Part shown: positions 26,709 to 31,363 of the stretch, piece by piece
Position numbering within the stretch: position 1 is the first letter of the stretch
How the letters are laid out: each line of letters starts with the position of its first letter
Program-made: the position numbers and the translations under genes
The notes under the pieces: generated by a model
Told to the model about the DNA's origin: nothing
What the model saw: the letters and a program-made list of their open reading frames with translations, nothing else
Databases searched by the model: none
Source: DATGLE01 sp035294325
GTDB lineage: Bacteria > Chloroflexota > Ktedonobacteria > Ktedonobacterales > Ktedonobacteraceae
Length of the DNA stretch: 31,363 bases
Assembly (NCBI GenBank): GCA_035294325.1
Contig: DATGLE010000172.1
Location: 1 to 31,363, forward strand
Reading direction: 5' to 3'

Positions 26709-27170
26709 TTACACAGTAGATTTTCTGCTAAACAGGGAAGCCAGGCAGAACTCACTCCCCTCCTTCTGCCCTATGGCACCTTCGGTACTGATGAGGTTGG
26801 TCTGCCCTTTTGAGACATCGATGAGGTCTTCAACCAGCGTGGAAAACTCGTAGCCTGCCGGGATGCCGCAAAAGCGCACGCGGCCTTTCGACTGGCCCTC
26901 AAGCACGAAGGCTGGAATACGGGTAATCAGAAGGTCCTGCGCCGCCTGCCCATCGCGCACAAAATCCTTGACCGTCAGATGAAGTTTGTCGGAGAGGTCG
27001 ATCATCTCCTCAAGCAGTTCGCACGTTTCTCTATAATACGAGCATTCCCGCCCCGGAACAATCAGAACGGACTCGTGCTGCGTGAAGTAAGTGATCGTCA
27101 CATCCTGATCGAGTTCCTGGGCCAAAAGTGTTTTTAGCGTGGCCTGATCCTCGGGTGAAATCAACGTCAT
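26709..27170 (-). CDS. Thioredoxin-fold protein (PDO-like) with CxxY in place of CxxC
   Basis: The ~153-residue protein follows the N-terminal domain of the glutaredoxin-like protein disulfide oxidoreductase family: LISPEDQATLKTLLAQELDQ, VTITYFTQHES, the active-site helix CSYYRETCELLEEM, LHLTVKDFVRDGQAA, cis-Pro motif TRIPAFVL and VRFCGIPAGYEFSTLVEDLI. The expected CxxC is C-S-Y-Y: the second cysteine is Tyr (TAT instead of TGT), and a new Cys lies four residues later. Conventional dithiol exchange is therefore unlikely; a monothiol role or a CxxxxxxC pair is possible. The ATG at 27170 is chosen over an upstream GTG (27185), with GGGGAAAGAG before it. It stands alone; a short spacer separates it from the divergent kinase gene. 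Confidence 0.8.
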   Translation of the reverse strand: MTLISPEDQATLKTLLAQELDQDVTITYFTQHESVLIVPGRECSYYRETCELLEEMIDLSDKLHLTVKDFVRDGQAAQDLLITRIPAFVLEGQSKGRVRFCGIPAGYEFSTLVEDLIDVSKGQTNLISTEGAIGQKEGSEFCLASLFSRKSTV

Positions 27171-27417
27171 AAACTCTTTCCCCACTTTCTTTCAAAAAAT
27201 GCTCCTGCTTCTCGTAGACGACAGCATCCTTTCCCGGCCCTCACACCCTCCCCTCTTAAAGAAGAGTGTATGACGCGTGTAAAAAATGGCACACACCCAC
27301 TCTCTATCTATCCATTGACAGGTTCTGATAAACCATGCAATACTGCGTACAGTTCAGTCCGCGGGCAGCCTGCCAGCTATTGGAAAGCGCGTGAGAGCTG
27401 TGAGCCAGTCGAGAGCC

Positions 27418-28902
27418 ATGTTGCGTATCATACCGGATACGACGCTGCGTCGCTTGCGCAGCACACCCAGCTACTTCTTTCTGATCTGGCGCTGGAGCAT
27501 GTGGCTCTATGCCCTGGTGGTCATCCTGGGATCTGGCCCCACGTACTCTCCCATCTACCATACCTGCGTCCTCCTGCTTGTGGTGACGCTGCTCCAGACA
27601 GTGGTGGTTACGTTCTATGCGCCCGTCTTTCAGCCCTTACTCGCGCGCCTGCGCCTGCTTTCCATACTGAGGATCAGGCCACGCATAGCCAGCGCGTCGC
27701 AATCAGCGCTTGAAGACGAGGTTGAGCTTTTTACTCCTCTGCTGCGCACGCGCAGTCGTTATCGCGATATCGCTATCTACGCTCTAGACGTGATTATCTG
27801 CGGCCTGGTCACATATTACAGCGGCCCTTTCAGCGGACATCCCAACTTTGGCAACGGATCGCCTTTCTATCGCTATGGTATGTCTACCGCTTTCGCGGCG
27901 GCTCTGGCCTACCGCTATCCGGGCGGCATCGCAGCGGCCATCGGCTACGACCTGTTCATCCTGCTCGGCATACTCGTTCCCGCACCCGGCCCCGCCTACA
28001 CGCCCAACGTCATCGATATCGCCGGCTCGCTCATCGACACGCCGGTGGCGGCGCTGCTCGCCGCTTTCATCGTCTCGCTGCTGGGGAGCTATGCCCAGAG
28101 CAAGAAGCGCGAGCAGGAGAACGGGCGCTGGCAGCGAGCGCTATTGAGCGTAGGCGAAACCATCGTGCACGCGGGCAGCGATAAAGAGCGCCTGCTGCAA
28201 AAAGGGGCCGAACAGATCCGCCAGGGAGGGCACTTTGATCGCGTCATTATCGCGCTGGTTGGCGTCCACGATGATGAGCGCGCGGAGAGCGCCGGGCATG
28301 AGATCGAGAACTGCGTCGAGGCGGATAGAGCGGATTCCCCGCTGCCCGATAGGAGCAAGATCACACTCGAACAGGTCATGCGCTCCGGGCAAAAGCTGAG
28401 CGCGTTCGAGCGACTTCCTGTCGCGGGCCAGAGCGGTTACGGCCTCGCGCGCCTGTATCTGCCCTTTCTCGACGGGCATGCACGGATGATCCTGGGTGCG
28501 GAGAGTTGCCGTCAGCAGCCATTCGATAGCAAGCAAGAGACGTTTCTTACTATCGCCGGTGCGCAACTGTCCATCGCGCTCGACAATATGCGCCTGGCGG
28601 AACAGACGCTCCAACTGGCGGCGAGCGCCGAACGGAGTCGCATCGCGCGCGAGATCCATGACGGCATCGCCCAGCTTGTCTATATGCTGAGCCTCCAGGC
28701 CGAGACGTGCGTGGCCCAGTCGCAGCGCATTGCCGAGGCGGCGGAAGAGGACGCCGAATTGATCGCGCCTTTAACCGGACGCCTCGCGAAGCTGGTCACG
28801 CTCTCCAAGCAGGCATTGTGGGAGACGCGCAACTACATGTTCTCCTTGAAGCCCCTGATCAGAAACAGAATGCAATCCGCCGCTTTTTGTATGGGAATAT
28901 GA
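27418..28902 (+). pseudogene. NarL-type sensor histidine kinase truncated before the ATPase domain
   Basis: The 494-residue product begins with several membrane helices (FFLIWRWSMWLYALVVILG, CVLLLVVTLLQTVVVTF, DIAIYALDVIICGLVTYY and more), then a GAF-like region (about 240-395) and a HisKA_3 dimerisation domain with phospho-His in SRIAREIHDGIAQ. After the conserved ETRNYMFSLKPLI, where family members run on into HATPase_c (N and G boxes, ~130 residues), the frame ends in about 13 unrelated codons (RNRMQSAAFCMGI). No ATP-binding domain is found downstream in any frame. The break is near 28861, at the border of a repeat-rich non-coding stretch. The protein cannot autophosphorylate. The ATG at 27418 fits the family start better than the GTG at 27391. 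No response regulator is adjacent. Confidence 0.8.
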
Positions 28903-29059
28903 ATAATAGTAGCTGAATCCCTAGCCGCCAAAGTAGCCGGAAAGGGAGCGACGCAGGTGTCCCAGGTTTCCCGCCTGGACACCGCGCCCTCTCTTACGCG
29001 ATTGTATAGCGCACATCTGTTCTACTTGAGCGCGGCCCCACCCCCCATCAGTCAGGCAC

Positions 29060-29263
29060 GCACGCGGGGGCAGTCACGCGCCCGCCCCGGCCCCTCATCC
29101 TCTCCGCCTCCCCGGCCCTCGCCTCGCCGCCTGCCCGCGCTCGCTCCCCACTCCTCCCTTCCCCACCCTTGCGGCGCGGCCATTCGTCGAGACGCCCCGG
29201 CGCTCCCCGCTACCCTTCCACCCATCCCACGCGCCCTGCGGGCGCGTGACTGCCCCCGCGTGC
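29060..29263. mobile_element. MITE-like 204-bp element with perfect 26-bp terminal inverted repeats
   Basis: Bases 29060-29085 and 29238-29263 are perfect reverse complements over 26 bp (starting GCACGCGGGGGCAGTCACGC), enclosing 152 bp of C-rich plus-strand DNA without a gene. No clear target-site duplication is visible at the borders. The layout resembles a miniature inverted-repeat element moved by a transposase encoded elsewhere, but it could instead be a large hairpin. Confidence 0.5.
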
Positions 29264-29329
29264 TACCGTGATTCCGTCCGGCAGTTTGCCCCGCCCCCCG
29301 TAACTTCCGAGTTCGGTTTCGGTAGGCAC

Positions 29330-29405
29330 GGGTGCCGCCAATCAAATAGGTCCGCACGCCTCCACTCCGTTTCGGCGGCGTCCCTATTTGATTGACCTGG
29401 CACCC
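29330..29405. repeat. 76-bp inverted repeat
   Basis: Outer arms GGGTGCC (29330-29336) and GGCACCC (29399-29405) and inner arms CAATCAAATAGG (29339-29350) and CCTATTTGATTG (29383-29394) form a long interrupted palindrome around a 32-base loop. No gene lies inside. Confidence 0.65.
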
Positions 29406-29406
29406 T

Positions 29407-29512
29407 CCCTTTCCGCTACCCGACCTTTCCAGCAGAAATTGAAGCGTTGCGGTGTGCTTTCATCGATTCCGCCACCCTTTCCGCTACCTCAACACAGCTA
29501 CCCTTTCCGCTA
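29407..29512 (+). repeat. Three direct repeats CCCTTTCCGCTA
   Basis: Exact 12-bp copies start at 29407, 29475 and 29501; a degenerate form (CCGCTACCCTTCC) lies at 29207-29219 inside the MITE-like element. Spacing is irregular (68 and 26 bp), so this is not a CRISPR. They may be protein-binding iterons or relics of element ends. Confidence 0.6.
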
Positions 29513-29586
29513 GCCTGTTATTTTAGCAGCATAAGAGGTTATTCATGTTAGGCGTTTATCTCGATATTGTAAATATATTCTTCACA

Positions 29587-29636
29587 ATACATGATCCTTA
29601 TGCATTTTTTATCTAAAATGCATAAGGATCATGTAT
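29587..29636. terminator. Perfect 22-bp palindrome, likely terminator of the XRE gene
   Basis: Arms 29587-29608 and 29615-29636 pair perfectly around TTATCT, with four A-T pairs next to the loop. It lies 80 bp past the stop of the minus-strand XRE gene. There is no strong U-tract, so a structural or binding role is also possible. Confidence 0.5.
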
Positions 29637-29715
29637 GAAATGGCACCTGTATGACAGCCTAATACTCGAATGAGAGGAGAGCAGATAGATATTGACAGAG
29701 GGTATAGTTTTCCTC

Positions 29716-29946
29716 TCATTTATCGTAGAGGTTAATGCCGGTCACATTGTCCAAAGTAAACGTTTGTCCATAAATCTGTGATAAACCTCGCAGAACTTTG
29801 TTAGCTGTTCCACGCAGTACAGATTCACCGTCTCTCATCCTCATGATAGAGCGTTCGCTAACTCCTGATAGCCGGGCGAGTTCAGATAAGTTAGCTGGCA
29901 TATTTTCAATTAACTTGCCGAAGTCATGCATATTTGCAGCCACCAA
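29716..29946 (-). CDS. Small XRE/Cro-C1 type helix-turn-helix regulator
   Basis: The 76-residue protein is almost wholly one XRE DNA-binding domain: GKLIENMPANLSELARLSGV, recognition helix in SERSIMRMRDGE, then ANKVLRGLSQIYGQTFTLDN. It lacks the larger sensing domain of phage repressors. AGGAGG lies seven bases before the TTG at 29946 and ten before a GTG, so translation starts at one of these; the later ATG (29931) is less well placed. The gene is divergent from the 30.2-31.4 kb operon. Palindromes between them (TATACCATGTATA at 30002-30014, AGTTGCT/AGCAACT at 29967-29989) are candidate operators, so it may repress both itself and the operon. This arrangement is typical of phages, plasmids and other accessory cassettes. 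Confidence 0.8.
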   Translation of the reverse strand: MVAANMHDFGKLIENMPANLSELARLSGVSERSIMRMRDGESVLRGTANKVLRGLSQIYGQTFTLDNVTGINLYDK

Positions 29947-29966
29947 GATAAGTCCTCCTTCTCCTT

Positions 29967-30014
29967 AGTTGCTCTGGGGAGTAGCAACTTGTGATGTGTA
30001 CTATACCATGTATA
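29967..30014. promoter_or_regulatory. Candidate XRE operators in the divergent spacer
   Basis: Two inverted repeats: AGTTGCT (29967-29973) with AGCAACT (29983-29989), and TATAC-CAT-GTATA (30002-30014). Both lie between the XRE start and the rightward -35 box, where a repressor could control both directions. Assignment to the XRE protein is inference. Confidence 0.4.
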
Positions 30015-30043
30015 CGACTCTCGTACAACCCATATGACAAGGA

Positions 30044-30072
30044 TTGACAAGTCATGAAAAGATGGTTATATT
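30044..30072 (+). promoter_or_regulatory. Consensus-like sigma-70 promoter
   Basis: A perfect -35 TTGACA (30044-30049), a 17-bp spacer and a -10 TATATT (30067-30072) point rightward. Transcription would start near 30079, almost at an ATG (30080). It is the clearest promoter in the window and drives the leader and the small-gene operon. Confidence 0.75.
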
Positions 30073-30079
30073 TTATTGT

Positions 30080-30247
30080 ATGCAAGTAAACAAGCGCAAA
30101 TGCCGTAAACGGAAGGAGGTGATAGAAAACTGGCCCTCGTATCCCCGACGAGGGCCAGCAGTTGGGACCGTCCGAACCCTGTTACGTTGTCCACCCGGTC
30201 CCATGAGAGATCTAACCTCATGGGAACCGGTAAGTCAAGGAAGGTAG
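30080..30247 (+). CDS. Possible leaderless basic small protein (uncertain)
   Basis: Not recognised. A 55-codon frame starts at an ATG that coincides with the predicted transcription start, so it could be translated as a leaderless message. The N-terminus is very basic (MQVNKRKCRKRKEVIENW), followed by a Pro/Arg-rich part. It covers the two leader hairpins and ends 3 bp before the next start codon, so it could be a leader peptide whose translation opens or closes those hairpins. A GGAGGTGAT inside it has no good start codon behind it. Coding status is open. Confidence 0.3.
   Translation: MQVNKRKCRKRKEVIENWPSYPRRGPAVGTVRTLLRCPPGPMRDLTSWEPVSQGR
30130..30230 (+). promoter_or_regulatory. Two-hairpin leader of the small-gene operon
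   Basis: Hairpin 1: an 11-bp perfect stem 30130-30140 with 30148-30158 (CTGGCCCTCGT and complement) around ATCCCCG. Hairpin 2: CCGGTCCCATGAG (30195-30207) with CTCATGGGAACCGG (30217-30230), one bulge, 9-base loop. The next ribosome-binding site (AAGGAAGG) follows at once. Possible attenuator or stability element; no known riboswitch was recognised. Confidence 0.5.
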
Positions 30248-30250
30248 ACC

Positions 30251-30559
30251 ATGAGTAATGCTGTTGTACTAGGCAATACCGCTATTGAGACGACAGATCA
30301 AACTTCCTTTGCCGATGGGTTTCAGTCCGGCTATGTCCATTTTAATCTCACCCATCGAGGCAAGCCCTTAACCGAAGAACAGCTTTACGTCTTTCTTGCT
30401 GAGACGATCTACAACCCCTCCGCTCCGAGTTGCGCCTACTGTGCCGGGCAGGTGGTTGGCTGGATCACTTCTCTGCTTGAGCAGTGGCCCCGCCCAGGTA
30501 GCGAGCATCAGTTTTCGTTCTGTGCTCTTGTGCCAGAGGGACGGTGTGCCAATGGCTGA
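30251..30559 (+). CDS. Hypothetical protein, first gene of accessory operon
   Basis: Not recognised. The 102-residue soluble protein has DQTSFADGFQSGYVHFNL, THRGKPLTEEQLYVFLAETI, a CxxC pair in PSCAYCAGQVVGW and an aromatic C-terminus. A single CxxC may bind metal with a partner or be redox-active. AAGGAAGG sits six bases before the ATG. Its stop lies inside the next gene (8-bp overlap), so both are translated together. The setting behind an XRE repressor and strong promoter suggests a mobile-element gene. Confidence 0.7.
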   Translation: MSNAVVLGNTAIETTDQTSFADGFQSGYVHFNLTHRGKPLTEEQLYVFLAETIYNPSAPSCAYCAGQVVGWITSLLEQWPRPGSEHQFSFCALVPEGRCANG

Positions 30560-30797
30560 TAACTGTGCACGCGCTATTCAACAGGCCCTCCGACACATCA
30601 GAGGTTCCTGCAAGAAAATGGGCCATGTTTGGCAGCCCACCTTAACCGGGGGCATCTTGCAGTGCCAGCGCTGCAAGAAGTTCGCCGCCTGCAAGGAGTG
30701 CAGTCCGACCTATGTTCCCACAGTGGTGATGTGGGGCTATTGCGGCGCTCATCGACACCTGATCCCCCATGAAATTCAGGCGGAGGTGTTTGTATGA
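30552..30797 (+). CDS. Small Cys-rich, zinc-ribbon-like hypothetical protein
   Basis: The 81-residue protein has two CxxC pairs at 38-41 and 47-50 (LQCQRCKKFAACKEC) and a CxxH at 64-67 (YCGAH), a pattern that suggests structural zinc binding. The N-terminal helix is basic (ARAIQQALRHIRGSCKK). The start at 30552 is chosen over an earlier in-frame ATG because it overlaps the upstream stop (ATGGCTGA), has GAGGG upstream and avoids a long overlap. Its own stop overlaps the next start (ATGA). No named family is recognised; DNA, RNA or protein binding are all possible. Confidence 0.7.
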   Translation: MADNCARAIQQALRHIRGSCKKMGHVWQPTLTGGILQCQRCKKFAACKECSPTYVPTVVMWGYCGAHRHLIPHEIQAEVFV

Positions 30798-31363
30798 CAC
30801 GCATCCCCGAACAACGCGCCATTCACCGCTCGCTGTCCCAACCGCATGGATCGGCCCGGCTCGATGAGGAGGTGGCTTCTCCTCATCGAGCCGGGCACTA
30901 CTCAGGACTGCACCCGGAGGACCAGCCCTACCAAAGCGAGGAGATCCGTGATCCGCGCCGCGCTCCCCGCCGCCCGGAGCCGATCCCGGTAGATGGTGAG
31001 TACGAGTACGAGGAAGATTACGGAGTCGATACCGGCTACGACGATCCGCCCCGCATGCCCAATAGCACCCGTCGCTATGCGCCCGTCCAACCGGCCTACC
31101 CGCGCACGGTCATGCGCGTGCAGCATTATTACAGCGCGATCCCTCCACGCGCCAGCCGCACACAGACCCAGGACGAGTGGCCCCCGGCACCGGAACCGAA
31201 GCCGGAGCCAGGAACCAGACGCCCGCAGCCAGAGCCGGAACCGCGAAGGATGCGCCCTCGATCCTTCCCTCGGCTCCATTGGTTGGTCTACGTCGGCGCA
31301 GTGATGTTTATTATGCTGCTTGGCTGGATGGCGCTCTCCTCGTTTGCCAACTGGTGGCAGACG
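30794..31363 (+). CDS. Pro/Glu-rich single-pass membrane protein, partial (runs off the window)
   Basis: An open frame of 190 codons with no stop before the window end. It starts in the stop of the previous gene (ATGA) with GGAGG seven bases upstream. Residues 1-160 are low-complexity, rich in Pro, Arg, Glu and Tyr (VDGEYEYEEDYGVDTGYD; PAPEPKPEPGTRRPQPEPEP), and probably disordered and cytosolic. Residues 163-184 form a transmembrane helix (LVYVGAVMFIMLLGWMALSS) followed by an aromatic NWW. A presumably extracytoplasmic domain continues beyond the window. No family is assigned; as the last of three coupled genes it may anchor the products of the first two at the membrane. Confidence 0.75.
   Translation, partial: MTRIPEQRAIHRSLSQPHGSARLDEEVASPHRAGHYSGLHPEDQPYQSEEIRDPRRAPRRPEPIPVDGEYEYEEDYGVDTGYDDPPRMPNSTRRYAPVQPAYPRTVMRVQHYYSAIPPRASRTQTQDEWPPAPEPKPEPGTRRPQPEPEPRRMRPRSFPRLHWLVYVGAVMFIMLLGWMALSSFANWWQT

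Larger units (their letters stand above)
28903..29715. other. Non-coding, C-rich, inverted-repeat-rich stretch
   Basis: About 0.8 kb with no credible gene. It starts at the kinase break and holds a hairpin at 28958-28983 (GGTGTCCcAGG/CCTGGACACC), a 204-bp element with 26-bp termini (29060-29263), a 76-bp inverted repeat (29330-29405), three CCCTTTCCGCTA repeats and a 22-bp-arm palindrome (29587-29636). Plus-strand base use between 29040 and 29230 is extremely C-rich and A-poor, unlike any neighbour. Confidence 0.7.

Noticed and set aside
26340..26813. 157-codon plus-strand frame
   Set aside because: It overlaps the 3' end of the thioredoxin-like gene, lacks a ribosome-binding site, and only a short internal piece looks protein-like in this frame.
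29052..29357. 101-codon minus-strand Gly/Arg-rich frame
   Set aside because: It is a by-product of the extreme strand bias in the C-rich element and crosses both inverted termini.
29407..29512. CRISPR array
   Set aside because: Only three 12-bp repeats with irregular spacing (68 and 26 bp) and no cas genes.
30044..30247. Full 67-codon version of the leader frame
   Set aside because: Its start lies within the promoter, upstream of the predicted transcription start; only the shorter form from 30080 could be made from that promoter.

Overview
The window looks like a chromosomal segment of a soil or compost Chloroflexota bacterium of the Ktedonobacteria type. This is inference from gene style: an F420-type nitroreductase-like protein, a very large MalT-like LuxR regulator with a WYWYGYR-containing N-terminus, a ktedonobacterial-looking NarL-type sensor kinase, mixed moderate-to-high GC, and intergenic spaces full of long near-perfect hairpins. 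No rRNA, tRNA, CRISPR array or intact transposase was seen.

Layout. 0.1-1.5 kb: a SnoaL-like cyclase, a deazaflavin-dependent reductase and a MaoC hydratase. 1.8-5.0 kb: an oligopeptide-binding lipoprotein and a class C beta-lactamase-fold hydrolase in one likely operon. 5.3-8.4 kb: a giant LuxR/STAND regulator, divergent from a translationally coupled SDR and divergent QueA-like pair (8.8-10.6 kb). 10.6-13.7 kb: a YifB/ComM-like AAA ATPase and an MFS exporter. 13.8-15.1 kb: a MoaD/ThiS-fold protein without the terminal diglycine and a two-domain rhodanese with a structured leader. 15.4-17.8 kb: a BtuCD/FecCD-type permease and an ATPase with an extra C-terminal domain; no substrate-binding protein is in view. 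17.9-18.4 kb: an unknown protein with an acidic tail. 18.6-25.5 kb: a stand-alone type I polyketide synthase module (KS-AT-DH-KR-ACP, no ER, no TE) preceded by a six-helix membrane protein with a HAMP-like segment.

From about 25.5 kb the character changes. There is a long gene-poor stretch with operator-like palindromes and a decayed fibronectin-III-like remnant, then a thioredoxin-fold protein whose CxxC has become CxxY, then a sensor kinase cut off before its ATPase domain. Next comes about 0.8 kb of non-coding, very C-rich, inverted-repeat-rich DNA. The last 1.6 kb is an accessory cassette: a small XRE repressor diverges from a consensus-like promoter, a hairpin-rich leader, and three overlapping small genes (unknown, Cys-rich zinc-ribbon-like, Pro/Glu-rich single-pass membrane protein) that run off the end.

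The most notable signals are a two-copy palindromic repeat family with compensatory stem changes (1580-1686 and 5163-5271), a 204-bp C-rich element with perfect 26-bp inverted termini (29060-29263), the truncated kinase next to it, the right-hand cassette, and several enzymes that lack a defining residue of their family (QueA-like, MoaD/ThiS-like, thioredoxin-like).
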